Positions 22,991-38,100 of a stretch of DNA of 64,000 nt are shown in pieces (the first letter of the stretch is position 1; every line of letters begins with the position of its first letter). This DNA is from Nemopilema nomurai (lineage: Eukaryota > Cnidaria > Scyphozoa > Rhizostomeae > Rhizostomatidae). Below the pieces are notes generated by a model that was not told the DNA's origin, ran no database searches, and saw nothing but the letters and a program-made list of their open reading frames with translations. The stretch lies in NCBI GenBank assembly GCA_003864495.1, contig PEDN01001364.1, positions 310,001 to 374,000 on the forward strand, read 5' to 3'. Made by a program: the position numbers and the translations under genes.

Positions 22991-25900
22991 GCATCAGCGA
23001 GCTCTGCTAATCAAAAGCCAAACCTAGAGACCTTAAGCATGTGGTTATAAGCATAAACTATTAGCAGAAAACAATAGCAATTAGTATACGCTTGGGTTAA
23101 TAGTAAGATCACGTCAATGCATTACATGTTGAACACTTTTCAATCCAGTAGGCCTAAATATGTATGTTGCTGATGACAATAAAAAATTAGAAATGCCAAA
23201 AAATAAACTCAATGCCAAAAACAATACACATACCCACAATATTTTGCGAATGTCTTTCCCACTAATAGTACAAAATGTGTTATAAACGTGTATCAGCGAG
23301 CTCTGTTAATCAAAAGCCAAACCTAGAGACCTTAAGCATGTGGTTATAAGCATAAACTATTAGCGGAAAACAATAGCAATTAGTAACGCTTGGGTTAATA
23401 GTAAGATCACGTCAATGCATTACATGTTGAACACTTTTCAATCCAGTAGGCCTAAATATGTATGTTGCTGATGACAATAAAATTAGAAATGCCAAAAAAT
23501 AAACTCAATGCCAAAAACAATACACATACCCACAATATTTGCGAATGTCTTTCCCACTAATAGTACAAAATGTGTTATAAACGTGCATCAGCGAGCTCTT
23601 AATCAAAAGCCAAACCTAGAGACCTTAAGCATGTGGTTATAAGCATAAACTATTAGCAGAAAACAATAGCAATTAGTATACGCTTGGGTTAATAGTAAGA
23701 TCACGTCAATGCATTACATGTTGAACACTTTTCAATCCAGTTGGTCTAAATATGTATGTTCTGATGACAATAAAAAATTAGAAATGCCAAAAAATAAACC
23801 AATGCCAAAAACAATACACATACCCACAATATTTTGCGAATGTCTTTCCCACTAATAGTACAAAATGTGTTATAAACGTGTATCAGCGAGCTCTGTTAAT
23901 CAAAAGCCAAACCTAGAGACCTTAAGCATGTGGTTATAAGCATAAACTATTAGCGGAAAACAATAGCAATTAATATACGCTTGGGTTAATAGTAAGATCA
24001 CGTCAATGCATTACATGTTGAACACTTTTCAATCCAGTAGGCTAAATATGTATGTTGCTGATGACAATAAAAAATTAGAAATGCCAAAAAATAAACTCAA
24101 TGCCAAAAACAATACACATACCCACAATATTTTGCGAATGTCTTTCCCACTAATAGTACAAAATGTGTTATAAACGTGCATCAGCGAGCTCTGTTAATCA
24201 AAAGCCAAACCTAGAGACCTTAAGCATGTGGTTATAAGCATAAACTATTAGCAGAAAACAATAGCAATTAGTATACGCTTGGGTTAATAGTAAGATCACG
24301 TCAATGCATTACATGTTGAACACTTTTCAATCCAGTTGGTCTAAATATGTATGTTGCTGATGACAATAAAAAATTAGAAATGCCAAAAAATAAACTCAAT
24401 GCCAAAAACAACACACATACCCACAATATTTTGCGAATGTCTCTCCCACTAATAGTACAAAATGTGTTATAAACGTGCATCAGCGAGCTCTGTTAATCAA
24501 AAGCCAAACCTAGAGACCTTAAGCATGTGGTTATAAGCATAAACTATTAGCGGAAAACAATAGCAATTAGTATACGCTTGGGTTAATAGTAAGATCACGT
24601 CAATGCATTACATGTTGAACACTTTTCAATCCAGTTGGTCTAAATATGTATGTTGCTGATGACAATAAAAAATTAGAAATGCCAAAAAATAAACTCAATG
24701 CCAAAAACAATACACATACCCACAATATTTTGCGAATGTCTCTCCCACTAATAGTACAAAATGTGTTATAAACGTGCATCAGCGAGCTCTGTTAATCAAA
24801 AGCCAAACCTAGAGACCTTAAGCATGTGGTTATAAGCATAAACTATTAGCGGAAAACAATAGCAATTAGTATACGCTTGGGTTAATAGTAAGATCACGTC
24901 AATGCATTACATGTTGAACACTTTTCAATCCAGTTGGTCTAAATATGTATGTTGCTGATGACAATAAAAAATTAGAAATGCCAAAAAATAAACTCAATGC
25001 CAAAAACAATACACATACCCACAATATTTTGCGAATGTCTTTCCCACTAATAGTACAAAATGTGTTATAAACGTGCATCAGCGAGCTCTGTTAATCAAAG
25101 GCCAAACCTAGAGACCTTAAGCATGTGGTTATAAGCATAAACTATTAGCGGAAAACAATAGCAATTAGTATACGCTTGGGTTAATAGTAAGATCACGTCA
25201 ATGCATTACATGTTGAACACTTTTCAATCCAGTTGGTCTAAATATGTATGTTGCTGATGACAATAAAAAATTAGAAATGCCAAAAAATAAACTCAATGCC
25301 AAAAACAATACACATACCCACAATATTTTGCGAATGTCTCTCCCACTAATAGTACAAAATGTGTTATAAACGTGCATCAGCGAGCTCTGTTAATCAAAAG
25401 CCAAACCTAGAGACCTTAAGCATCTGGTTATAAGCATAAACTATTAGCAGAAAACAATAGCAATTAGTATACGCTTGGGTTAATAGTAAGATCACGTCAA
25501 TGCATTACATGTTGAACACTTTTCAATCCAGTTGGTCTAATTATGTATGTTGCTGATGACAATAAAAAATTAGAAATGCCAAAAAAAAACTCAATGCCAA
25601 AAACAATACACATACCCACAATATTTTGCGAATGTCTTTCCCACTAATAGTACAAAATGTGTTATAAACGTGCATCAGCGAGCTCTGTTAATCAAAGGCC
25701 AAACCTAGAGACCTTAAGCATGTGGTTATAAGCATAAACTATTAGCAGAAAACAATAGCAATTAGTATACGCTTGGGTTAATAGTAAGATCACGTCAATG
25801 CATTACATGTTGAACACTTTTCAATCCAGTGGGTCTAAATATGTATGTTGCTGATGACAATAAAAAATTAGAAATGCCAAAAAATAAACTCAATGCCAAA

Positions 25901-28900
25901 ACAATACACATACCCACAATATTTTGCGAATGTCTCTCCCACTAATAGTACAAAATGTGTTATAAACGTGCATCAGCGAGCTCTGTTAATCAAAGGCCAA
26001 ACCTAGAGACCTTAAGCATGTGGTTATAAGCATAAACTATTAGCAGAAAACAATAGCAATTAGTATACGCTTGGGTTAATAGTAAGATCACGTCAATGCA
26101 TTACATGTTGAACACTTTTCAATCCAGTTGGTCTAAATATGTATGTTGCTGATGACAATAAAAAATTAGAAATGCCAAAAAATAAACTCAATGCCAAAAA
26201 CAATACACATACCCACAATATTTTGCGAATGTCTTTCCCACTAATAGTACAAAATGTGTTATAAACGTGCATCAGCGAGCTCTGTTAATCAAAGGCCAAA
26301 CCTAGAGACCTTAAGCATGTGGTTATAAGCATAAACTATTAGCGGAAAACAATAGCAATTAGTATACGCTTGGGTTAATAGTAAGATCACGTCAATGCAT
26401 TACATGTTGAACACTTTTCAATCCAGTTGGTCTAATTATGTATGTTGCTGATGACAATAAAAAATTAGAAATGCCAAAAAATAAACTCAATGCCAAAAAC
26501 AATACACATACCCACAATATTTTGCGAATGTCTTTCCCACTAATAGTACAAAATGTGTTATAAACGTGTATCAGCGAGCTCTGTTAATCAAAAGCCAAAC
26601 CTAGAGACCTTAAGCATGTGGTTATAAGCATAAACTTTTAGCAGAAAACAATAGCAATTAGTATACGCTTGGGTTAATAGTAAGATCACGTCAATGCATT
26701 ACATGTTGAACACTTTTCAATCCAGTGGGTCTAAATATGTATGTTGCTGATGACAATAAAAATTAGAAATGCCAAAAAATAAACTCAATGCCAAAAACAA
26801 TACACATACCCACAATATTTTGCGAATGTCTCTCCCACTAATAGTACAAAATGTGTTATAAACGTGCATCAGCGAGCTCTGTTAATCAAAAGCCAAACCT
26901 AGAGACCTTAAGCATGTGGTTATAAGCATAAACTTTTAGCAGAAAACAATAGCAATTAGTATACGCTTGGGTTAATAGTAAGATCACGTCAATGCATTAC
27001 ATGTTGAACACTTTTCAATCCAGTGGGTCTAAATATGTATGTTGCTGATGACAATAAAAAATTAGAAATGCCAAAAAATAAACTCAATGCCAAAAACATA
27101 CACATACCCACAATATTTTGCGAATGTCTTTCCCACTAATAGTACAAAATGTGTTATAAACGTGTATCAGCGAGCTCTGTTAATCAAAAGCCAAATCTAG
27201 AGACCTTAAGCATGTGGTTATAAGCATAAACTTTTAGCAGAAAACAATAGCAATTAGTATACGCTTGGGTTAATAGTAAGACCACGGTCAATGCATTACA
27301 TGTTGAACACTTTTCAATCCAGTGGGTCTAAATATGTATGTTGCTGATGACAATAAAAAATTAGAAATGCAAAAAATAAACTCAATGCCAAAAACAATAC
27401 ACATACCCACAATATTTTGCGAATGTCTCTCCCACTAATAGTACAAAATGTGTTATAAACGTGCATCAGCGAGCTCTGTTAATCAAAGGCCAAACCTAGA
27501 GACCTTAAGCATGTGGTTATAAGCATAAACTATTAGCAGAAAACAATAGCAATTAGTATACGCTTGGGTTAATAGTAAGATCACGTCAATGCATTACATG
27601 TTGAACACTTTTCAATCCAGTGGGTCTAAATATGTATGTTGCTGATGACAATAAAAAATTAGAAATGCCAAAAAATAAACTCAATGCCAAAAACAATACA
27701 CATACCCACAATATTTTGCGAATGTCTCTCCCACTAATAGTACAAAATGTGTTATAAACGTGCATCAGCGAGCTCTGTTAATCAAAGGCCAAACCTAGAG
27801 ACCTTAAGCATGTGGTTATAAGCATAAACTATTAGCAGAAAACAATAGCAATTAGTATACGCTTGGGTTAATAGTAAGATCACGTCAATGCATTACATGT
27901 TGAACACTTTTCAATCCAGTTGGTCTAAATATGTATGTTGCTGATGACAATAAAAAATTAGAAATGCCAAAAAATAAACTCAATGCCAAAAACAATACAC
28001 ATACCCACAATATTTTGCGAATGTCTTTCCCACTAATAGTACAAAATGTGTTATAAACGTGCATCAGCGAGCTCTGTTAATCAAAGGCCAAACCTAGAGA
28101 CCTTAAGCATGTGGTTATAAGCATAAACTATTAGCGGAAAACAATAGCAATTAGTATACGCTTGGGTTAATAGTAAGATCACGTCAATGCACACTTTTCA
28201 ATCCAGTTGGTCTAATTATGTATGTTGCTGATGACAATAAAAAATTAGAAATGCCAAAAAATAAACTCAATGCCAAAAACAATACACATACCCACAATAT
28301 TTTGCGAATGTCTTTCCCACTAATAGTACAAAATGTGTTATAAACGTGTATCAGCGAGCTCTGTTAATCAAAAGCCAAACCTAGAGACCTTAAGCATGTG
28401 GTTATAAGCATAAACTTTTAGCAGAAAACAATAGCAATTAGTATACGCTTGGGTTAATAGTAAGATCACGTCAATGCATTACATGTTGAACACTTTTCAA
28501 TCCAGTGGGTCTAAATATGTATGTTGCTGATGACAATAAAAATTTAGAAATGCCAAAAAATAAACTCAATGCCAAAAACAATACACATACCCACAATATT
28601 TTGCGAATGTCTCTCCCACTAATAGTACAAAATGTGTTATAAACGTGCATCAGCGAGCTCTGTTAATCAAAAGCCAAACCTAGAGACCTTAAGCATGTGG
28701 TTATAAGCATAAACTTTTAGCAGAAAACAATAGCAATTAGTATACGCTTGGGTTAATAGTAAGATCACGTCAATGCATTACATGTTGAACACTTTTCAAT
28801 CCAGTGGGTCTAAATATGTATGTTGCTGATGACAATAAAAAATTAGAAATGCCAAAAAATAAACTCAATGCCAAAAACAATACACATACCCACAATATTT

Positions 28901-30126
28901 TGCGAATGTCTTTCCCACTAATAGTACAAAATGTGTTATAAACGTGTATCAGCGAGCTCTGTTAATCAAAAGCCAAATCTAGAGACCTTAAGCATGTGGT
29001 TATAAGCATAAACTTTTAGCAGAAAACAATAGCAATTAGTATACGCTTGGGTTAATAGTAAGACCACGTCAATGCATTACATGTTGAACACTTTTCAATC
29101 CAGTGGGTCTAAATATGTATGTTGCTGATGACAATAAAAAATTAGAAATGCCAAAAAATAAACTCAATGCCAAAAACAATACACATACCCACAATATTTT
29201 GCGAATGTCTCTCCCACTAATAGTACAAAATGTGTTATAAACATGCATCAGCGAGCTCTGTTAATCAAAAGCCAAACCTAGAGACCTTAAGCATGTGGTT
29301 ATAAGCATAAACTATTAGCGGAAAACAATAGCAATTAGTATACGCTTGGGTTAATAGTAAGATCACGTCAATGCATTACATGTTGAACACTTTTCAATCC
29401 AGTTGGTCTAAATATGTATGTTGCTGATGACAATAAAAAATTAGAAATGCCAAAAAATAAACTCAATGCCAAAAACAATACACATACCCACAATATTTTG
29501 CGAATGTCTCTCCCACTAATAGTACAAAATGTGTTATAAACGTGCATCAGCGAGCTCTGTTAATCAAAGGCCAAACCTAGAGACCTTAAGCATGTGGTTA
29601 TAAGCATAAACTATTAGCGGAAAACAATAGCAATTAGTATACGCTTGGGTTAATAGTAAGATCACGTCAATGCATTACATGTTGAACACTTTTCAATCCA
29701 GTTGGTCTAAATATGTATGTTGCTGATGACAATAAAAAATTAGAAATGCCAAAAAATAAACTCAATGCCAAAAACAATACACATACCCACAATATTTTGC
29801 GAATGTCTCTCCCACTAATAGTACAAAATGTGTTATAAACGTGCATCAGCGAGCTCTGTTAATCAAAAGCCAAACCTAGAGACCTTAAGCATCTGGTTAT
29901 AAGCATAAACTATTAGCAGAAAACAATAGCAATTAGTATACGCTTGGGTTAATAGTAAGATCACGTCAATGCATTACATGTTGAACACTTTTCAATCCAG
30001 TTGGTCTAATTATGTATGTTGCTGATGACAATAAAAAATTAGAAATGCCAAAAAATAAACTCAATGCCAAAAACAATACAAATACCCATAATATTTTGCG
30101 AATGTCTTTCCCACTAATAGCACAAA
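22991..30126. repeat. 299-bp satellite array, about 24 monomers
   Basis: The motif CAGCGAGCTCT recurs at 22995, 23294, 23588, 23884, 24182, 24481, 24780, 25079 and so on to 29847, spaced 294-299 bp (287 once, where unit 18 lost 12 bp). That is 24 units, the last truncated by about 20 bp. Monomers are AT-rich and nearly identical, with no sustained open frame. They differ at diagnostic sites: GCATCAG/GTATCAG, AAAGCC/AAGGCC, CTATTAG/CTTTTAG, GCAG/GCGG, AGTTGG/AGTGGG/AGTAGG, TAAATA/TAATTA, CTTTCC/CTCTCC. The array begins and ends abruptly in unique sequence. Confidence 0.97.
25672..29244. repeat. six-monomer higher-order repeat, two copies
   Basis: Units 10-15 (25672-27462) and units 16-21 (27463-29244) carry the same ordered series of diagnostic variants, including the rare pair CCAAATCTAG plus AAGACCACG in units 15 and 21, CTTTTAG in units 13-15 and 19-21, and TAATTA in units 12 and 18. 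Units 8-9 likewise match 23-24 (CATCTGG variant in 9 and 24). The array therefore grew by duplication of multi-unit blocks. Confidence 0.85.
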
Positions 30127-31773
30127 CCTCTTGAAATAACACCCCTTCGTATCCCATGCAACCGATTTGACTCCGAGCATGTGACAGCTTTATCAAATCG
30201 TCTAAACCACCTTCTAAAAATGAAAGAATATAACTATTTCACAAATAAAAATAATGACAAAACTAAATATCTAGAGAAGTAGGTGTTATTTATTTTGCCA
30301 ATTTTGCGTTCTCACATAAATTGCTAATTCAGTTTGTACAATTCATAAATACAACCGTTTAGAAAGAAAAATGCAGCCATTGCATAAATGAAAGTTGTAA
30401 TGTTTTAGTCTTAGCGATTACCTGCAAATCAAAACAAGCTTTAGCTTTGATGGGTGAAAGAGAAAGTTTAATGAATACCACGAAGCTGGATTGATGGAAT
30501 GGTGCGTCAAATGAACAGACAAAGAGTTAAAAGGTATAGAGACAGTCTAAAAGCGGAATAGTGTTTATTTTCTTAAAGAAAAGCAAAGCCCATGTCTTCC
30601 CTAAAATAGATAGTGGTTATAGCCATTGAGAGAATCTATGGAAATTCCTTAGCCCTGATGTTGGGTGTGTAAACATTGTCGCAAAATAATAAGCTTATTT
30701 TAGCGTACGCTCAAATACAAAACGGTTCTCGATGAGGTCATGCATTATGATTGAATGTCAATGAAACATTAAGAGTAACCAGTTTCTGTAAGGTCATGCG
30801 TAAATGACCAGTATCATATTGCTCAGCCAAACGTCTTGTGGATGGCAACATCGCGAGGCTCTATTGCGAGAATTCTGTACTGAGAGAATTTGCCATGTGC
30901 AATGGAAAAAAACTTGGCTAGCTTAAATAACGAGCCAGAATTTTCCTATGTCATTGGGGTGGGGGGGGGGGAGGGGGGGTTTAAGGAGTCTATACCATTG
31001 AGAAGTCTTTTGAAGAGTTTAGGAGAAATTAGACTGCTTTTATTTTTCATTGCATCATTCTTAGCGACCCGAATTGATCTGTTCATTCATGAAAAGTAAA
31101 CATGCCCATTTTGTGCCCCTTGCTGATGGGTCCAACCGGAATAGGAATATGAATAGAAATTCTTGTAAAGTCCTGGAAAACAGATTGATAGTTCTGCACT
31201 CCAAATACATTTCAGGGAGTAAGAGAGATTTTGGAAAGCCCCAAGGGTACATAGGGGCACAAACCCCCTTGCTGGGCCTCTTTATTGGCACCCACAAGAG
31301 GCTCTTTTATGGCAATTTTCCTACTATACGGGTGCATATCAATATTGAAGTGGATTAAAAACCATTATTCATGTTTTATGTTCAAATATGGAGCAGTGGA
31401 TTTAAATGTAAATCCTGAGTTGGAGTTGTGCAAATGCAATCTGACGTTTTGCTTGTCATTACTCCGATGTACCATAGAGCTTAAAAATAAGCTAAGGCTT
31501 CCATTGGAAGGAACTGCAGCCAACTCAAACTGTACTGCTGAAAAAACCCTTTATCAAAGATGACGTCTTATGTACAAAACACATTTACAAAGCTTAAGTC
31601 ACTCTTCTCAAGTGTCGCAGAATAATCTGTAACTGAAGATTTCATTCTCCATATAAAATAACTGCAAGCAAGCAAGGATCATCGACCAAGAACAGATTTA
31701 TTTCCAAGCGCAAAAAGCTGTGGGATGGAAGTGATGTACCATTTCAGGGACAATGGCTACTCGGATGAGAATG

Positions 31774-31819
31774 ATGACAGAAATGACAAAATTTAATAAT
31801 GACAGAAATGACAAAATTT
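31774..31819. repeat. 25-bp direct repeat, two copies
   Basis: ATGACAGAAATGACAAAATTT occurs twice with only four intervening bases. Confidence 0.7.
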
Positions 31820-31919
31820 GAACTGATATAAATATATTGAGAAAATAATATCCTGAGAGTTTATAGTTTCATTTGCGATTGTTGTGATTGTCTGCCTTCG
31901 CCCCTGACTGCTTCATATC

Positions 31920-32120
31920 AAGAAAAAAGATGCCATTTTTCCAGCAGTTTTGTCAAGATTGTTTCATACCGGAACAAACAAATATACCAAACAGATACCA
32001 TTTTGTAGCAGTTCTTCAAGACTTTTTCTTATTAGTAGCAAGCAGACATCATTTTAGGTTGGTTTCTCAATATTGTTTCAAATCAGAAACAAGCAGGTAT
32101 CATTTTCTAGCAGGTTTACC
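31920..32120 (+). repeat. degenerate 51-bp tandem repeat in an open frame
   Basis: About 3.5 diverged units, each containing a word like ATACCATTTT...AGCAG followed by TTC/TCAAGA. The better-preserved units are 51 bp apart. Since 51 is a multiple of three, the repeat stays open in one plus frame (31888-32124) and would encode 17-residue repeats (SRHHF..., SRYHF...). Coding use is not supported otherwise. Confidence 0.4.
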
Positions 32121-35100
32121 GTAGTGTAATCAGCTTCTGTTCCAGTACTTTTTCAGCACGCTTTGGTGTTCGCTATTGCTCTATTACCGCTTCTACAATA
32201 ACTCTCTTCTTTATTAATAGTCTACCTATCCAAGAGTATATTATGCTAATATGATTTGGCCTATGACTTTCCTGTAGATAAAAGTCTCAAAATACACATC
32301 TTTTTTAGCAAAGAAGTATCTTTTAGAGAATCCAGATTGCGCTAAAACGTGTAACGCAATATACGTCGTTTGATGTAGAGAGACTCCTACATAACAATGC
32401 AAAATTCTCGTTCCACATAGGCAGGAAGGGTTCGCTTTTTCATTTTCACTATTCTACTTGGTGTCTGCGAAAATCTCATGCTTCATGTAAATTAGAATTA
32501 TAGCTGTAAGGTTTCCCTGATCTGGTCCACGCCATACAGTGCACATACACTGGCTGCCAAATACAGTGTTATTCTTTATAATTTGAATAGGCATCTTCTA
32601 AGAAATTCAAGGTTGAATGTCTTATCTTTGTAACCATGCAGCGTGAGAAAGAAAAAGATGCCAGTTTGCATACAAAATCAATGGGAGAAGGTCCCCGTTT
32701 ACACGAGAAGAGCTAGATTTGTTCCAAATTGAGTCGTTCAAACTGTTTACAAAGCACTCGCAGTGATAATGATATTCAGGGACAGTTTAGAAGGGCTCAA
32801 GAAGTTGTTAAAGTGGAAAAGAAATGTGCGCAGCAACTTGTCTCTGTTTTGATGATCCATCAACAACAGGGTGTACCATTTTCTGTCACTATAACCACAA
32901 GATTTTTCAGCCAGACAGTAGAAATATCAGTTAGAAATATCGTTTTTTCTCTATATAGTCCATGGTAAAGATGTATCATCAGTTATCAACAAGTTATTTT
33001 GGTGAGCGACAATAAAGCCAGCAAATGATTTTCAATAAGTCCTACGCCAAAGCAAGAGTTTCCTGTCCTTTTTCTCTTAGCTCGGCTCCGTTTGTTTCTG
33101 GCATTCAAAGGAGCATTTGTAGCGAAGCCATAAGGACCCGGTTAGCAGTTCTGCATGGAACGGCAGGTCACGTGTGAAATGTGAATCCCGTGTCATTCAA
33201 GGGATTTTTCTCAAATCATCCATATAGTTCATAGAACATTTGACCCCCTTTTTTCAACTTATAAACCTTAATTTCTTCTGCAATGCCCCCCCCCCAGTTT
33301 CGACTGCCCCCACCCTTTTTCTGCCTTCTTCTTCACCCTACTTCAACTCTGGCTTCATGCCTAGTCGATGTTAGGAACATGGATTGGTGCACCTTACCCG
33401 AGGTAGTGATCCAGAATAGGACGTGGTAATCTTTCTTGCGAATGGCTTAATTGCATAGCAGATAGCTTACAGTCTTCATTTGAAGGTTGAATTTTAGCAT
33501 TACAATATGCAAAATGCTCGTCTTTATATAATTCGACTCACTCTACCTCATTGTTGAACAATTACTCTGCGCAATGCGCAGTTGATTTCGCTTGCAGCCT
33601 GCATTTTCGCGCAATGACGTACGCAAGCAATCCACTAGCAATTTTTAGCTCGAGGAAAGACCCTGAATCTGCAAGACAGTGCACAGTTTTGAAAACTTCA
33701 ACTGCATATCATAATGCGAGAAATGCGTTGCACCTTTTGCTGCAAAGCAAGCTCGCGAATTTCCCAATACACTGCGGTAACAAAAGAGCAATACTGTGGT
33801 AAAAGAAGAAAAATCTACACGTGCTTTTGAGGCTAGAAATCATGGGAATAAAAGGGAGTAAATCTCTGCGAGTGATTGATACGATCAAACGAAAGAGGAG
33901 CCGTCAGATTTGAAAGGCATTTTGCACGTGTGAGAAGTAGCTATGAATTGCGAAAGGATGGACCTGATAAATAATTCATAACCCAGGTGGTGTACTTTGT
34001 TCGTAAGAAAAACAATATAATACTTTGGCACTCCAGTATCGCAGAGTCCTTCTTGCTAGCTTGACTTGTAGGGGCTCTTTACTTCATTTGTGCCTTGTCT
34101 TCATCTTCCTTAGCTGAATGCAGCCGGTAGCCTCCTATAGGCCTAAGTCTCTTATCCCTTTTGCCTTCTCGAAGAAGGTGTTATTGATCACCCTGACGTA
34201 CGTCTTAATTTGAAGTCAAACAAAGTCGTGTGTATTTGTTATACAGAATAACAAAGCAAACAAGCAGAGTTTGTGTTGATATTGAAATCAAACGTGTACA
34301 CTTCCCTTGTCAGAAGGGAAAGGCTTCTTCCTTCGTTTATTCGCCCGGCGCGTGCTAGCGTAGTCAGATATTCAATGCATTTCTTTGTTCGCAAGCTCAA
34401 TTTCGAATTCAAAGGCAATAAAGAGGACCTTCAGTAAAAAGTTCTGAATAAAGTCCAGCAACAGAATATGTACAGCCTCTTCCTAGGCAAGTCGAACAAG
34501 CACGTTTTTGCACGTTGCTACGAGAAAGACCAATTTCCCAGCGCGGTCTACAGGCGCACAGTATGGGGCTTTTTTATTATACAAAGCACAACCTTGTTAT
34601 AGGAATCAGGAATCTCTATTTATCATAAATGCTGCCTTTTATGAACGGAAATAAATAATGTAAACTTCAATTTACTCGGCCCGAGTTGGTATTTACCCAC
34701 GTTTTAGTTAGTTGGTAACTAGTCGAAAACTGAGCACAGACAAGACTGCGGGGGAGCAAGAAACATCAAGCGTAGAAAAGTATCGAAACCTGGGAAAATT
34801 GTGCAGGGCGGGGAAGATTGTGTTTTTCTTCTCTCAAAAACTTTTCAAAGGAGTGTTCTTGATTTTCAAATCAAACTTAACATGCAGAAGCAAATTTTAA
34901 TACGTCATCCGATTTCGAGAGTTGATCGGGAAATCGTTATTTAAGTAAACAATATGAGATGCTTTCTGCGTTATGTTATTTACGAAGCTTCGTAGATAAC
35001 GCAATGATAATGTCTTCTAGGTCTCATTAAATGAAGCGTTTCGCCATCTTTTTTGACGAAGGGAAGAGTTTAACCAAGGAGCTATGAGCTGTTTTGCTTC

Positions 35101-38100
35101 TGCCTTTCAGAAACCACTTAAATACGTTGCACCCCTGACCCCCTGTTACAAACCCTGCTTTATCATTGTGCTATAAAAATTTATTGCTTTATTACGTTAC
35201 AACTTAATTGTTTCTCCAACCCATCTGACAACTTTTATACACGTGAAGCTAAAAACTCCATTATTCATTTTATCTAATGAGCGCCCAATGAAGGCTTGTG
35301 TAATTGTTAAATTTTATTCCCTAGGAGTTCAAGCGCATCACCAATTTAGAGTGTCTAGACTGGCTAAATTTAGTCTGATGGCTCCGGGCAACAAATAACT
35401 ATTTTAGTTCAACTTTCGCTCAGCATGTTACGCCCAGATTAGGTCTTACAGCCAGATGGCAGTTAAGCGATCAACTTGTTGTTTTATTAGCTTATTGGCA
35501 TTAACCCAAATACTCTCTCGTCAACAACTATCGTTCGTCTAGACCTTGAAGACATCACTTTGATTGCCTTCTTCGTTGACTTCAAGATATTTAGAAGCAA
35601 TAAGAGTATTCTTACCCCTTCCTCTTCTCTTCAGAACTTGCTTGCAAGCTACGAAGTATAACTCGTAATGAATAATACTGCACAATGCTATGTGGAGGAT
35701 ACTGGCGCAGTTTGATGATCATGGGTTGATGGTTTCTACTTTGCGTTATTTTGTATTATATCTAGGAGCATTCATCTAAGGCCGAAAGTTACAAAAATAA
35801 ACAAATTTTCAGGTATCACCAGTAGCTGGTCGATGAAATTAAAATAAGAAACCTTGACTTCATTGCCAATCTTATATGCAGCTAATGATCTGGTTTAACT
35901 AATCTTATAGTTATCATAAATTCTCAAATTATGTATTTAACAAGAAGTTAGGGATATGAATGGATTTATTTGTACTGATTTAATATTACCATCCAAATGT
36001 ATGCTTTCACAACGAAAACTCTTTCAAAACATGTCTAGCTAGAAGAAAGTAGGCAATTAAAGAACTTGATGAGTTCATGAACAAGATGAGTTGAAGCAAG
36101 AAAGATGCCCAATAAAAGTCTGCAACAAGGAGGAAAAGCAACGCCGACTGAGGTTCGAATGTGTGGCACACAATGAGGCGGGCTTTGAATTCGCTAATCA
36201 ATTCGTGCTAAGGTGTGCACAACGCCTGCAGCCATGGTGAATTGGAAGTTGCTCAGAAGAATTTTCCGTCTTCTTCGACCAGCACTCGACAATTATCTAG
36301 CGGACGTGTTTTCCACGTAGATTTTGCAGCTCATCACAATGAAAATAGTTATGTTGCTTTCCACGTTTCTCTTCCATCTATGGCCTCTAAATTTTTGAGC
36401 CGTATTGTAACTTGAATAATGAATGTCACCAGGCTTTTTACTACTCAGAAACTTTAAGGGGAAGTGAAACTGACTTACATACGCAAAATTAAAGAGTTGT
36501 TGGTTTCGCTTGAAGGAAGTATGTTTGAATGGAGCATATTTTGCTTGTTTGTAAAACAGATGAAGAAACTTGTAGAGAAAATGTTTTTGAAAATGAAACA
36601 AGAAAATGCAAGAAGCTAGTGATTTTATGGGTGCTATGAAACTACCAGTTGGAGCTAAGGGGATTTCTTGCTTTAGTTTAGCTTGCCAATTAAAGTTTCG
36701 AACCTAATTTGAGCACAATTTCTTTACGTTTCATTTAGCCGATACCGGATCCTTAGCCTTGTGGAGCTAAAAGTAATTGTAAGTGATGCGAGGAATTTTG
36801 TTAGAAATAATTTCAAAGGTTTGAATTTAGTGAAGATGGTTGTCAATGTTTTGAAAGTATTGAGTCCAGCAAAATGGCTAACAATTTTGCAGCTAGAAGA
36901 AAACAATCCATTTTCAAGAAAAAAATTCCTTGTTCAGAAGGGGATTTGGTGTCACACGCAAGCATGAGAAAGATTTTATTACAAAGGTGTGCCTGATTGC
37001 ACTTCATCTATTAGTGTGTTAACTTGTTCTAAGTACGGGTCTCGCAAGCGGCTTCAGCAAGCTATAATGTAGCGTTAAGTTGATTGAGGTGTGAGCGAAG
37101 CAGCTTCTCAGAATGCAGCAAATGTTCCCTTCAGTCACGCGGGGGACTTGTAAAACAAAAAGAAGGATGCACCACCTATGCTTTTGCCTTGCCCCGTTTT
37201 AGAACATTAAACAAACTTTCTTTAGAGCAGTCAGTCACAAAGCATGGTCCACAAAAAAGGGACCGTCTATCTCAACACGCCCAATGATCAGGCTCGAGTT
37301 TTTCCCTGAGAAAAAGTGCAAGAATGAGGTGAGGTAATTGAGCAAATCCAATTAGTTTGCTGGTTTTCGGCCTTCGTGGTTTATTATTTTTTAAGCTTTG
37401 CAAACAAGCATCGGTCGGCTTTCAAACCACCATCGACAATTAGTACGGACAATTGAAATGGTTTTATACAAGAAAGATCATCTGGGGAGACTTTATCGAT
37501 CAGCGTGATTTTTTTGTTCTTCAGCGTTCATGGCATGGGAGGATAACAGTCGAGCGCATTCGATAAAATAGCAACAACAACGTTTCATAGACACTCGTTG
37601 AAGAATCATTTTACATATTAGTACCTATTAGCTGTATTAGATTGCTATACCTACAAACAGGAAGTCAATGCCCTCTGAGAGACCTTTCCTTCATTGAGCC
37701 TAGAACTACAGCTACTACAGATCTATAGACCAAACGGGTTTCTACCTATTTCAGCTTTCTTGGGTTTCTGAGAATTATCTTTGCCTGAATGTGCAAAAGG
37801 ATTTTCAAAAGGAGCATTTATATAATTAGTTCAAATGATATACGGGGAGAAAAAGATTGATGAGACTGACTTAAACGTAGCTAAAAATGCCTTGAAATGC
37901 TACTTCCCAAGTTGAGTGAATTGTAATGACAGTGCTTCAGTATTACTGCTTTACCTTCCATCCGTTGCTGGTGTGCCCATTTTCTAAATCAATGCCACCA
38001 CAAAATGTTAAACCAGGGCTATACATTTATTAACTGGGAATCATTTTCACTTAGGATGCACAATACTCTGATAATCTACAGATATCAATGGACTTCACAA

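Noticed and set aside
29966..30196. Minus-strand frame spanning the satellite edge
   Set aside because: It is made partly of satellite sequence and has no conserved feature.
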